NCBI GenBank assembly: GCA_965215825.1
Contig: CBDCEM010000003.1
Span: 3,472,001 to 3,536,000 of the forward strand
Length of the DNA stretch: 64,000 bases
DNA from: JAWPMT01 sp965215825
GTDB taxonomy: Bacteria; Bacteroidota; Bacteroidia; Cytophagales; Cyclobacteriaceae
Direction of reading: 5' to 3'
Shown here: positions 8,410-18,100 of the stretch, piece by piece
How positions within the stretch are numbered: position 1 is the stretch's first letter
How the letters are laid out: the number at the start of each line of letters is the position of its first letter
The notes under the pieces: generated by a model
Told to the model about the DNA's origin: nothing
Database searches by the model: none
What the model saw: only the letters and a program-made list of their open reading frames with translations
Made by a program: the position numbers and the translations under genes

Positions 8410-8802
8410 AATCGCTCTTGAGTCTTAAGTACACCTTATTGTAAGGTAACTTCAAAATTATAAATAATGCAAGTTCCTACTTCCTATTGACCAGTGAAAC
8501 CTCCGAATTTGGAGTTGAACGGGAATTATCCCCTCTTAGAATTTATAGGAACAAAATCACACGTGTTTTTCCGGTTTTTTAGTCAAATTTGCGACAGTGT
8601 TTTAGAATAAGTAGTTAAACAGTACTATTGTATCCAGCAGCCTTCAAAATGATAAATCAAAGAAAATCAACGATTTAGATTCTCTTTGAAAGAAATACTT
8701 TAACTGGAGGCACGCAAGATATTTAGATATAATAATTTAATATATTGGATTTGTATACAAATAGTTTTTACTTTCCGATTCTGAAATACCCTAATTAGGC
8801 AA
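8410..8802. other. 393-bp divergent intergenic region between kinase operon and siaB
   Basis: This gap separates the leftward kinase operon from the rightward siaB operon and must hold both promoters. It is AT-rich and encodes no convincing protein. Besides the -7 candidate at 8453-8460, a near match TGGATTTG lies at 8746-8753 on the plus strand, about 50 bp before siaB. A small hairpin (CTCC..GGAG) lies around 8500-8515. I see no clear operator or RNA motif. Confidence 0.5.
8453..8460 (-). promoter_or_regulatory. Candidate Bacteroidota -7 box for the histidine kinase operon
   Basis: On the minus strand this reads TAATTTTG, matching the phylum's TAnnTTTG -7 consensus. It would give a leader of about 37 nt before the kinase start at 8409. 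No clear TTG -33 element is present at the expected distance, so the call is tentative. Confidence 0.4.
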
Positions 8803-9366
8803 ATGGATTATTTAAGAAGTTATAAAAATATCTATGATCAGAACATCATTCTGATGTACAAGGGTGAATTGACTTTCGATTTAGTGACGGCTATGATTGC
8901 CACTTTGGAAGAGCGACTTGACGAATTAGAGGAGAATAGAAAGGTCAGAAAGAAATTTTATAACGTAGCTACAGAGTGTATTCAAAATCTATATTATCAC
9001 CTTGATGAGGTTCATGCGGATGAATTCAATGTGAGTACGTATGATTCAAGGTCTGCTCTGGTTCTTATTGCCGCCAGGAAAAGATTTTATAGCTTACAGA
9101 CCGGAAACTATGTTCCCCAGCCGAAAGTAGATGATATTCAAAAAAGGCTGGATGACATTAACTCAGTAGCACCAGAAGAATTAAGAGCTTTGTATAAAAA
9201 AGTATTGAACGAACAAGAGTTTTCCGACAAAGGAACTGGCGGACTCGGATTCATTGATATTGCCAGAAAGACTGGCGGACAAAAATTAGGTTATAAGTTT
9301 CAACCCGTAACTGAGGACATCTCGTATTTCACCTTCCAGGTACGATTGCCTAGGATATTCGAGTAG
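8803..9366 (+). CDS. siaB: SiaB family protein kinase
   Basis: 187 residues matching the SiaB family, cytoplasmic kinases with a GHKL/HATPase-like fold. The N-box is visible at residues 54-66 with E58 and N62 ('VATECIQN'), and a glycine loop GTGGLG lies at 144-149 followed by 'FIDIARKTGG'. In Pseudomonas, SiaB phosphorylates SiaC on a threonine and so blocks activation of SiaD. Here siaC follows after 24 bp, supporting the same kinase-substrate pairing. The opposing phosphatase would be the SiaA-like protein at 3070. No signal peptide or membrane segment is seen. Confidence 0.88.
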   Translation: MDYLRSYKNIYDQNIILMYKGELTFDLVTAMIATLEERLDELEENRKVRKKFYNVATECIQNLYYHLDEVHADEFNVSTYDSRSALVLIAARKRFYSLQTGNYVPQPKVDDIQKRLDDINSVAPEELRALYKKVLNEQEFSDKGTGGLGFIDIARKTGGQKLGYKFQPVTEDISYFTFQVRLPRIFE

Positions 9367-9390
9367 TTTGTGACATTTTTGGGTAGCAGA

Positions 9391-9774
9391 ATGGATAAAA
9401 TTTTCATAGAACCAACGAGAGTTACTCCCCTGATTAATTTCGATCCTGAGGAAGGGCTTCTGGAAATAAAGGGTCGATCCAGTCCTGAAAACTCTGTTCA
9501 GTTTTATCAGAACCTGATCGACGCATTAGAATCTTTTGCTCAGGGAGATGAATCACCGGGATTTACAGCGAATATTGCATTCGAATATTTCAATACAAGC
9601 TCTTCCAAGTGTCTTTTTGATGTTTTCAAGAAGATGACAAAAATAGAAGCTGCCGGTAGTGATCTTACCATCAACTGGTTCTATGAAGAAGATGATGAGG
9701 ATATGATGGAGGCAGGAGAAGATTACAGCGACTTGTTAGATCTTGAATTTAATTTCCTTGAAATTGAAGATTAA
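9391..9774 (+). CDS. siaC: SiaC family regulatory phosphoprotein
   Basis: 127 residues from ATG 9391; a GTG seven codons upstream is less likely. It matches the SiaC/DUF1987 family: 'IEPTRVTPLINFDPEEGLLE', the block 'YFNTSSSK' holding the predicted phosphothreonine T69 (T68 in the Pseudomonas protein), and an acidic stretch around 104-120. Unphosphorylated SiaC binds and activates SiaD in Pseudomonas. No diguanylate cyclase is encoded in this window, so its target here must differ or lie elsewhere. The membrane coiled-coil protein 45 bp downstream is the best local candidate (inference). Confidence 0.9.
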   Translation: MDKIFIEPTRVTPLINFDPEEGLLEIKGRSSPENSVQFYQNLIDALESFAQGDESPGFTANIAFEYFNTSSSKCLFDVFKKMTKIEAAGSDLTINWFYEEDDEDMMEAGEDYSDLLDLEFNFLEIED

Positions 9775-9819
9775 ATGAGGCTTTTTAACATCTTCCGGAT
9801 AGAAGGTTAAATTTGCCGA

Positions 9820-10338
9820 ATGGATAAACCGCGAGAGCTGTATCACGATGAAATAACTCATCTCAAGGCATTTCGCCAGAAGATAGATACAAAGGCTATC
9901 TTCAAGGAGGATCTCGACGAATTTTCTGAACATTACGAAGACCTTATCGCTCAGGCAAAAGTCATTACTCGTGTTAGTGACAGACTGCAAAAAAAACTCG
10001 ACAAAGCCAACATACGCATCCAGGATCAAAACGTCGAAATCAAAGACAATAACCTGGAATTGAGCAATACCGTAGAACAATTGGCAAAAGCCAAAGTTGG
10101 CAAACGCGCTTCCACTATCATGCTTACTGTTGGTTTGTTACTGTTCATCCTCGAACAGATATTTATCGAACCCATTATCGAAGCAAACATCTCCATCCCT
10201 TATGTTGGCTATATCGTGCTAGTCATCCTGTTCTTAGCTGTCAAGTACTTTGAAGGTACTCTTGAGGGTTACTTTATGAAAAAGGAAAAGAAAAAAATTA
10301 TTGAGCAAAAGGGCGCTTTAGAGGAGGCGGTGATTTAA
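9820..10338 (+). CDS. Coiled-coil protein with two membrane spans, possible SiaC target
   Basis: 172 residues: a soluble helical region (1-95) with 'YEDLIAQAKVITRVSDRLQKKL' split at 39-60 and a heptad-rich coiled coil to about 92, two TM segments (about 98-120 and 126-146), and a lysine-rich helical tail. Both ends should face the cytoplasm. The 'ITRVSDRLQ' block resembles the helical stalk found before output domains in cyclases and phosphatases of this kind, but no output domain follows. It sits 45 bp after siaC and 26 bp before a symporter gene, so it is probably part of the siaBC operon. I know of no described function. Confidence 0.75.
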   Translation: MDKPRELYHDEITHLKAFRQKIDTKAIFKEDLDEFSEHYEDLIAQAKVITRVSDRLQKKLDKANIRIQDQNVEIKDNNLELSNTVEQLAKAKVGKRASTIMLTVGLLLFILEQIFIEPIIEANISIPYVGYIVLVILFLAVKYFEGTLEGYFMKKEKKKIIEQKGALEEAVI

Positions 10339-10364
10339 TTTCCCAGATCATTTTTTAAGTGCTT

Positions 10365-12050
10365 ATGGATTTTGCTACAATTGACATCATCGTCTTTGTT
10401 GGATATTGCCTACTTATTGTAGGAATCGGGATTTATGTTTCAAGGGATAAAAAAGGACACGAAAAAAGTGCCGAAGATTATTTCCTGGCGGGCAAGTCCC
10501 TACCCTGGTGGGCAATTGGGGCCTCACTCATCGCTGCAAACATTTCAGCTGAACAATTCATAGGAATGTCAGGGTCAGGTTTTGCCCTGGGTTTAGCCAT
10601 AGCCTCTTATGAATGGATGGCTGCCGTGACCTTATTGGTTGTAGGAAAATACTTCCTTCCCATTTTTATAGAAAAAGGTTTGTATACCATTCCTGAGTTT
10701 GTTGAGAAACGATACAGCACAAATCTCAAGACCATTTTGGCAGTCTTCTGGATTGCTTTATACGTTTTTGTGAACCTGACTTCCGTAATGTACCTGGGTG
10801 CCAAGGCCCTTGACACCATAATCGGCACAGGCGATGGATCCATAATGATGACTAGCGTAATCGGGCTGGCGCTTTTTGCCGCTGCATACTCCCTTTGGGG
10901 AGGGCTTTCAGCAGTCGCATGGACCGATGTTGTTCAAGTCGTACTTCTGATCATTGGTGGATTGGTTACCACTTTTATTGCACTTGATCATTTAGTCCCT
11001 GATGGAGGTGTCTGGGATGGTTTGACTTACTTATTCGATAAGGTACCTGAGAAGTTTTCGATGATTCTAAGTCAAGGAGAAATCATTACACCGAATGGAA
11101 AGGATGCATGGAATGACTTACCAGGTCTCGCCGTTCTGATTGGAGGTATGTGGGTAGCCAATATTTATTACTGGGGCTTCAACCAATACATTATTCAAAG
11201 GACTCTGGCGGCAAAGAGTCTTAAAGAATCTCAAAAAGGAATTGTATTTGCAGCTGCTTTGAAATTGATCATTCCCCTAATTGTTGTAATTCCGGGAATC
11301 ATTGCATTTGTGATGAACTCTGACGCATCAGGTGTTGTAACATCAGGAGTGGCTGACCCTACGTTCCTAAACTCCGATGGAGGAGTAATCAATGATAATG
11401 CCGCGCCATGGTTGATCAAATCATTTGTGCCCGTGGGATTGAAAGGTCTTGTACTTGCAGCATTGGCCGCAGCCATCGTCTCTTCATTGGCATCAATGCT
11501 TAACTCCACAGCTACAATATTTACAATGGACATCTATAAGCCGTACATTAACAAAAATGCAAATGACAAGCAAACAGTAAATGTAGGTAGGCTAAGCGCT
11601 GCCGTAGCATTGATTCTGGCAGTATTCATTGCACCGGCCCTTGGGAATATTGATCAGGCATTTCAATTCATTCAAGAATATACCGGAGTTGTAAGCCCAG
11701 GAATACTGGCTGTATTCCTGACAGGTCTTTTCTGGAAAAGGGCCACCAACAATGCCGCCATTTGGGGTATCCTGACCTCCATTCCCATTGCTCTGTATTT
11801 TAAAGTAGCACCAAAAGGTTGGAGTGATTCCGCACTATTTATCGATTGGCCGTTCATGCATCAGATGCTGGCCACTTGTTTGCTTTCAATTGCAATCATC
11901 GTGGGTATCAGCCAAATCGAAGGAAAAGGGCAAGAAGACGCAAAGGGTATTCCATTAAGCAAAGACTTATTCAAGACATCAAGCACCTTTAATGTTGGTG
12001 CCATGATCGTATTGATCGTTATTGCATTCTTGTATGCGTTCTTCTGGTAG
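10365..12050 (+). CDS. Sodium/solute symporter, SGLT-like
   Basis: 561 residues from ATG 10365 (a GTG two codons upstream is an alternative). It has the SSS-family profile of about 14 membrane helices, with 'SAEDYFLAGKSLPWWAIGASL' split at 32-53, 'ISAEQFIGMSGSGF' and 'NQYIIQRTLAAKSLKESQKG'. The last block is typical of the SGLT branch that imports sugars, inositol or similar solutes with sodium. The substrate cannot be read from sequence. It starts 26 bp after the coiled-coil membrane gene with no terminator between, and a strong terminator follows it at 12074, so it is probably the last gene of the siaBC transcript. Confidence 0.9.
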   Translation: MDFATIDIIVFVGYCLLIVGIGIYVSRDKKGHEKSAEDYFLAGKSLPWWAIGASLIAANISAEQFIGMSGSGFALGLAIASYEWMAAVTLLVVGKYFLPIFIEKGLYTIPEFVEKRYSTNLKTILAVFWIALYVFVNLTSVMYLGAKALDTIIGTGDGSIMMTSVIGLALFAAAYSLWGGLSAVAWTDVVQVVLLIIGGLVTTFIALDHLVPDGGVWDGLTYLFDKVPEKFSMILSQGEIITPNGKDAWNDLPGLAVLIGGMWVANIYYWGFNQYIIQRTLAAKSLKESQKGIVFAAALKLIIPLIVVIPGIIAFVMNSDASGVVTSGVADPTFLNSDGGVINDNAAPWLIKSFVPVGLKGLVLAALAAAIVSSLASMLNSTATIFTMDIYKPYINKNANDKQTVNVGRLSAAVALILAVFIAPALGNIDQAFQFIQEYTGVVSPGILAVFLTGLFWKRATNNAAIWGILTSIPIALYFKVAPKGWSDSALFIDWPFMHQMLATCLLSIAIIVGISQIEGKGQEDAKGIPLSKDLFKTSSTFNVGAMIVLIVIAFLYAFFW

Positions 12051-12073
12051 AATTAACAGAAACTAAAACTCGG

Positions 12074-12107
12074 AAGGCATCCAATTGGGTGCCTTTTGTT
12101 TTTTTAT
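12074..12107 (+). terminator. Intrinsic terminator after the symporter
   Basis: A stem of GGCATCC / GGGTGCC with loop AATT and one G-T pair, extended by AA/TT, followed by TTTTGTTTTTTT. It closes the rightward siaB-siaC-coiled-coil-symporter unit. Confidence 0.85.
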
Positions 12108-12156
12108 GATGTCCTAAGACATCATTAAGCTCATCCTCTTCCTAAAAGGGCTTTCC

Positions 12157-13482
12157 CTATATCTGACTAACCAAACGATTCGAAGTTGCTTCTTTCATAT
12201 GATCATCAATCTCCTGTAATAGTCCCTGGATTTCAAGAAAAGCTTCATCTCCGTGCTCAGAGTTCTTGAGTTCATTGAAGCCAATCTCATTCACTTTTTT
12301 CATCACAGTATATACATCGAGTCGATTAATATCCTGCGCGGGCAGGAAGGACTCAATATCTTCCTCCGCGGCAACCTGTACCAATACACCTGCCTTAACT
12401 AATTCAAGGCAAACATCTCTAATGAAACGGTATGGAATCTCGACCAAACCAGAAATCTGACTAATGCTCAGCGGAGGTTTGCCTTCTTTGAAATTGGATA
12501 CAATGTGTTTGAGCACCAGTAGGGTAATTTGCCACTTGTGATTGTGGCTAGGAATCATCTTGCGGTTATTATAACGCCAACTGTTTGCATTTTGAGTAGC
12601 GTAGGCATATTCTGCTCCAAATAAGATGATGGTCCAACTGAGTTGAAGCCAGATCAAGAACAATGGCAGAGCGGCAAAACTACCATAGATCACGTTATAC
12701 TTGGACAGGAAAACCTGTGCCTGTATCCAGGCAATCTGCGTGAGCTCGTAAGCCGAACCAGCCACAATTCCTGCAATAAGCGCGGGCCATACTTTGACTT
12801 GGGTATTCGGAAAAATCAGGTACAATAATGTCAGCAATATCCAGATCAATACATATCGAGAAAACTGTATGACTGGCTTTAAATAACCAAGTACTTCGAT
12901 TTCTGTTGCCAAATGATCAAGTTGAGTTACTGCGAAGGCAGTAACACTCCCTGAAAGGATAATGAAAATCGGCCCGATAATTATAATGGCCAGATAATCA
13001 GATAGTTTTCGTTGCCAGGTCCTGCTTTTCGCTTGCCATATATGATTAAAAGATACTTCGATGTTGTTCAGCAAGCGAAGTACGGCATAAATAAGAAAAA
13101 CAAAACTTATACCGGTGATGATCCCTCCATTGGCAGTTTCCAACATACTCTTGGAGAATTCCAGAGCTTTATCCAAAACCTCACTTTGACCACTTCCGAA
13201 AAATCTGCTTAACTCTTCCGTCAAAAATTTTTCCAGTCCAAATCCTTGTGCAATACCAAATGCCATGGCCAATACTGGCACTACCGACAAAGCAGAAAAA
13301 TAAGTAAGAGCGGAGGCAGTTTCCGAGGCACGGTCCTTTGAAAACTCAAGAATAGAAATGATCAGGATTCTTAGTTGCTTGTACCAAATTGCCGTCCCTT
13401 TGGGAAGGGTAGATACTTTGACATTCCAAATGTCTACTTCTAAAAATTGGCGAATCGATTTGATGCGGTCATTCAGTGCCAT
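12157..13482 (-). CDS. YihY/BrkB family inner-membrane protein
   Basis: 441 residues. The first about 300 hold six membrane helices with the family's features ('ASETASALTYFSALSVVPVLA' split near 53-74, 'NHIWQAKSRTWQRKLSDYL', 'GSFAALPLFLIWLQLSW'). A cytoplasmic C-terminal domain (about 315-435) contains a winged-helix-like stretch ('SISQISGLVEIPYRFIRDVC'), often seen in this family. The family was once annotated as ribonuclease BN in error; its role is not settled, and some members affect envelope or drug tolerance. The gene stands alone, facing a terminator from the upstream metallophosphoesterase gene. Confidence 0.88.
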   Translation of the reverse strand: MALNDRIKSIRQFLEVDIWNVKVSTLPKGTAIWYKQLRILIISILEFSKDRASETASALTYFSALSVVPVLAMAFGIAQGFGLEKFLTEELSRFFGSGQSEVLDKALEFSKSMLETANGGIITGISFVFLIYAVLRLLNNIEVSFNHIWQAKSRTWQRKLSDYLAIIIIGPIFIILSGSVTAFAVTQLDHLATEIEVLGYLKPVIQFSRYVLIWILLTLLYLIFPNTQVKVWPALIAGIVAGSAYELTQIAWIQAQVFLSKYNVIYGSFAALPLFLIWLQLSWTIILFGAEYAYATQNANSWRYNNRKMIPSHNHKWQITLLVLKHIVSNFKEGKPPLSISQISGLVEIPYRFIRDVCLELVKAGVLVQVAAEEDIESFLPAQDINRLDVYTVMKKVNEIGFNELKNSEHGDEAFLEIQGLLQEIDDHMKEATSNRLVSQI

Positions 13483-13512
13483 AAGATCAATTTACTGAAA
13501 GCAAACTAAATG

Positions 13513-13536
13513 AAAAAAGGGACGTAAATCCCTTTT
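13513..13536 (-). terminator. Terminator downstream of the metallophosphoesterase gene
   Basis: On the minus strand the stem AAAAGGGA / TCCCTTTT encloses the loop TTTACG and runs into a T-stretch (TTTTTT). It lies about 170 nt after the phosphoesterase stop at 13709 and just before the YihY gene. Confidence 0.65.
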
Positions 13537-13708
13537 CTTGTCATCACCTGTAAAAACAAATTTTACTTAAATCGATATTAGTATCTAACCACAAGCATAA
13601 CAACTCGGGTTATCCAGACCCTAATCCCTAATCCGAGGGCATTATATATTGAGTTTCCGGACTGTACCAATCAACTGCGATGTACTACATGCAGTCCATT
13701 GAGAAGTA

Positions 13709-14935
13709 CTACCCCCGCTTTAGTTCCAGAATGGTGATTTCGGGCAAAATTCCGATTCTTCCAGGGTAACCCAAGTATCCAAAACCACGATTCACATACA
13801 AGTACTGTGATCCTTGCTGATACAAATCAGCCCATTGTTTGTAGATGTATTTTGAAGGACTCCATCGGAAATCTCCTATTTCTATGCCCAATTGCATGCC
13901 ATGTGTATGCCCAGCCAGTGTAAGGTCAATGTCACCAAACTCGGGTCTGATTTGAGCATCCCAGTGGCTTGGATCATGGGACATCAATATTTTGAATGGC
14001 TGTTCCTGCATGCCTTCATAGGTATGAGCAAGATCTCCGTATTTGCTGAATCGGCCGGCGCCCCAGTTTTCACAGCCCATCAGACCGATAGAATTACCAT
14101 CTACCGTAATAAGCTGGCTTTCATTCAACATAATATTCCAGTCCATGTAGCGGTGCATTTCGTGGAGCCGGTTTCTGTCTTTTTGTTTCTGTTGCTGATT
14201 CATGCTACTATAATCAGCATAGTCATGATTACCCATCACCGAATGGACTCCCAATGGCGCATTGAGTTTCTTGAAAATATCGAGATAATCCTTTGCCTCC
14301 TCGCTTTGGTTATTTACCAGGTCACCAGTAAAGCAGATGAGATCAGGTTTTTCCGCATTCACCATGTCTACACCACCGGCTACAGCTGTTTTATTAAAGA
14401 AACTACCTGTATGGATGTCCGAGAGTTGCGCTAATCTGATTCCGTCAAATTCTTTTGGCAAATTAGGAAACGTAACCACCCGTTTTCTTACCCGGTAATC
14501 GTGAGCTCCGGAAATGATACCAAAACTCAGGGTGAACAATGGTACGGCGCCAGCAACCAGGGCCCCTTTTGTAATGAATTCCGATCTGGAAGGTGAAGTA
14601 GGTGATTCGGTAGAAAAATATTGCGCAATCCAGGAAATTGCTCTTCTGATATCATCGCCGAACAACACGGCCGATGTGAATAGTTTCGCCACCAGATTGA
14701 TAAAGAAAAAAGAGATAAAAAAGACGCGGAGCGATTTAAATGCAATAGGGTCCAGTTGATTATAAATAGCTGCTCCTGCCAATGCGAATATCGTAATGAC
14801 CCAGTATCCCCAAAGTATCGTTCTCCTGAGAACCGGACTATCTCCATCTACCAGTAGTTTGATCGATTGGAAGACATAAAAATCAATAGCGATATAGAGA
14901 AAGATGAAAAATAACAGAAAATAAAATCTGCTCAT
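13709..14935 (-). CDS. Membrane-anchored metallophosphoesterase
   Basis: 408 residues from ATG 14933-14935, picked because it opens directly with a hydrophobic helix; the upstream extension is not hydrophobic. Residues 1-170 hold about four membrane helices. The catalytic domain shows the calcineurin-like motifs in order: 'LSDIHTGSF', 'FTGDLVN', 'MGNHDYADY', 'SHDPSHWD' and 'GHTHGMQLG'. The family (YkuE/YaeI-like) hydrolyses phosphodiesters such as lipid intermediates using two metals, with the active site outside the membrane. The true substrate is not known. The RND terminator lies just upstream at 15049-15080. Confidence 0.88.
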   Translation of the reverse strand: MSRFYFLLFFIFLYIAIDFYVFQSIKLLVDGDSPVLRRTILWGYWVITIFALAGAAIYNQLDPIAFKSLRVFFISFFFINLVAKLFTSAVLFGDDIRRAISWIAQYFSTESPTSPSRSEFITKGALVAGAVPLFTLSFGIISGAHDYRVRKRVVTFPNLPKEFDGIRLAQLSDIHTGSFFNKTAVAGGVDMVNAEKPDLICFTGDLVNNQSEEAKDYLDIFKKLNAPLGVHSVMGNHDYADYSSMNQQQKQKDRNRLHEMHRYMDWNIMLNESQLITVDGNSIGLMGCENWGAGRFSKYGDLAHTYEGMQEQPFKILMSHDPSHWDAQIRPEFGDIDLTLAGHTHGMQLGIEIGDFRWSPSKYIYKQWADLYQQGSQYLYVNRGFGYLGYPGRIGILPEITILELKRG

Positions 14936-15048
14936 AAAGCTGAAATTGAGATTGAAACAGTCAGAAGAACTGTCTTTGGAAAACGAAATAAGTGCTCTTT
15001 TGTTCGGTATCTGAATTGGATATTCGTCACAAAAAGTAGCTTTAAGCA

Positions 15049-15080
15049 CAAAAAAAGACCTCACCGCCACCGATGAGGTC
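15049..15080 (-). terminator. Intrinsic terminator of the efflux operon
   Basis: On the minus strand GACCTCA / TGAGGTC forms a 7-bp stem with a 10-nt loop, followed by TTTTTTT. It lies 20 nt after the RND permease stop. Confidence 0.85.
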
Positions 15081-15100
15081 CTAAACAGTAACCTAATTGT

Positions 15101-18100
15101 CTAGCTGATGCCTAGTCTTCGATTTATTTTAGCGAAGAACAGGTACATCACTGGTACTATTACCAACGTTAAGAACGTGGCAAATGTTAGGCCAAATATT
15201 ATAGTCCAGGACATAGGGCCCCAAAATGCTACATTATCACCTCCTAAATAGAAATCAGCATTGTAAGTGCTAAAGAACTTCACAAAATCAATATTGATTC
15301 CTACTGCCAAAGGAATTAGTCCTAAAATAGTCGTAATCGCCGTAAGTAACACAGGACGTAATCTGGTAGCCCCTGCAGTGGCAATGGCCGCTATGATTTT
15401 CTCAAACGGAAGTTTATCTATATCAAGTTCCGCCCTCATTCTGTTTCGACTCAATTCTATAAAGTCAATGAGCACAATGGCATTGTTTACTACAATTCCA
15501 GCGAGGGAAATAATACCAATCATGGTCATGATCACTACAAAGTCCATCTGAAACACCACCAATCCAAGGAAGACACCAATCGTACTAAACAACACGGACA
15601 TCATGATTATAAATGGTGTGGTGACTTTATTAAATTGAGAAACAATGATCAAAAAGATCAAGAATAGTGCAATTAATAAGGCACTACTTAGAAAGGCCAT
15701 TTCCTTCGCTTGTTTTTCTTGCTCTCCGCCGAACTTGAACTCATATCCTGTAGGCATCTGAAAATCCGCAAGAAGTGACTTTATCTCATCGTTAATTTTC
15801 GTCGGGTTATATCCCTCTACGACATTTGAACTGATGATCACTTGTCTTTCAAGATCTGTTCTTTTGATCGAACCAAAAGTAGAACTCAACTCAGCTTTGG
15901 CCACAGAAGATATCGGAACACTTTTCATTTGACCGGAAGCCTGATCTCTGAATACAACACTCTTATTCATCAAAGCGTCCACATCGTAGCGATATTGATC
16001 TTTCAAGCGTAATTGAATATCATAATCATCCTCACCTTGCTTGTACCTCGATATCTCTTTACCAAAAAGAGCGGTTCTTACTTCACTGGCAATGAGGCTG
16101 GTTGATAGACCAAAACGTCTCGCCTTTTCACGATCAATATTTACCACCAACTCCGGCTTTCCAGTTTGTAAATCTGTTTTCAACTTCTCTATCCCCTCAA
16201 TTCCCGACTCATTGATCAGTTTCTTCATCTGATCGCTAATATCTATCAACGTAGCAAAGTCCTGACCCGCCACTTCTATACTAATTGGTTTACCCGCCGG
16301 AGGGCCATCCGCGTTTTGATCGACAGTCACAGTCACACCCGGGTATTCACCAATGGCCTCACGAATCTCTGAAAGGATCTTTTTAGTGTCTACACCATCC
16401 CTATATTTAAATTCGATAAAATTCACGGTTATTCTGGCCTTATTCGGTGTATCCTGCTCACCAAATGCCGAAGGGTCATTTGGGTCCGAGGTACCTTGAC
16501 CTACATTAGCGATCACGGATTCTACGATTTGCTCATAGGGTTCCACCACATCTAGAACAACATCTTCAATACCCTCTACAAACTCATTGGTCGCTTCTAT
16601 ATCTGTGCCTACCGGGAATTCCACAAAAACATTGATATATTTTGGTGCTGTCTTAGGGAAATAGACAAGGTTTGGTTTTCTCTTAGAGTCCAGAAAAGAA
16701 CCAAATATCATGATGGACGCTACCATCAATAGTACAGTTCCCCAGAAAAATAAGACTGGTCTCCATCCAGCCAAAGCAAAATTGAGTAACCGGGAATATA
16801 GTCCTTCGAGCCAGGGCAAAAAGAAAGAGCGAAAACTTCTGGAGGAGGGCGTCAATACATAGACGTTCAATAGTGTAATAATCGCAGTAGCAAAGAGCAG
16901 ATTACTCAACACAATTTTATCAATCAAGAGACATATTATGCCTACTACTATCGCTATTGCTACATAAATCAAGATACGTTTCTTATTTACCTCACCGGTA
17001 TCTAGTTTCATAAATGAAGTAATCAATACCGGGTTAATTACCAGTGCTACAAAAAGTGACGAACCTAATGTCACCATCAATGTAATGGGGAGGAACTTCA
17101 TGAACTCACCCATCAACCCTGGCCAGAATGCCAACGGAAGGAATGCAGCTAAGGTCGTAGCGGTCGAAGCAATAATCGGTAACGCTACCTCTCCTACTCC
17201 CCGCTTAGTGGCTTCATATGAGTTAAACCCCTCTTCTCTCAACCTGTAAACGTTCTCTACAACAACGATTCCATTATCCACCAACATACCCAAGGCCATG
17301 ATCAGGGAGAACAATACCATCATGTTGATGGTAATACCGAACATTCCAAGGATCATAAAAGACATAAACATTGAAAGCGGAATGGCTACTCCGACAAATA
17401 AAGCATTCCTGCTACCAAGGAAGAATAGCAGCACCACTACTACCAAAATCACTCCTGAGATAATGTTGTTTTCAAGACTGTCAACCAATTCGCGAGTCTG
17501 TTGAGACTGATCATTGGTCTTGGTAACAATCAAGTCTTTTGGGAAAATTTCCGCTTGCGCTTTATCCAATATTACATTGATTTTATCTGTGGCAATCAGC
17601 AGATTTTCACCACTTCTCTTCACCACGTCAACCATCACCACAGGGTTTGTTCTCAATCGGGCATAGTTCTCTTTTTCCTTGTAGTCAAAACTGACTTCAG
17701 CAATATCTCTCAAGTAAACAATATTGCCCTTCTCACTCTTTACTACGACTTCCAGGATTTCCGAAGGTTCCTTAAATTCCCCAACTACCCGAATAGTCCT
17801 TCTTATATCCCCTTCCTTAATACTACCGCCGGAAAGGGTAATATTTTCAGACGCTATGGCTGCTTCAATATCGCCAAAGTTGACTTCTCTGGCCTCCATC
17901 TGATAGGGGTCGACGTTGACCTTTACTTCTTTCTCATCAATACCTCGAATTTCAACTTTCGAGATTTCTGTAACCTTCTCTATCTCATCTTCCAGGTACT
18001 CCGCGTATTCATTCAATTCCTCCATTCCATAGTTTCCAGAGAGGTTAATGTTCATCACTGGAAATTCCGAAAAATTCATCTCAAACACATTAGGATCCGA

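Noticed and set aside
8410..8802. Large divergent gap searched for a small gene or RNA
   Set aside because: No frame with coding character and no strong helix; treated as a promoter region.
13537..13708. Gap before the metallophosphoesterase stop searched for tRNA or small RNA
   Set aside because: Only weak inverted segments (CTCGG..CCGAG); no cloverleaf or conserved RNA motif.
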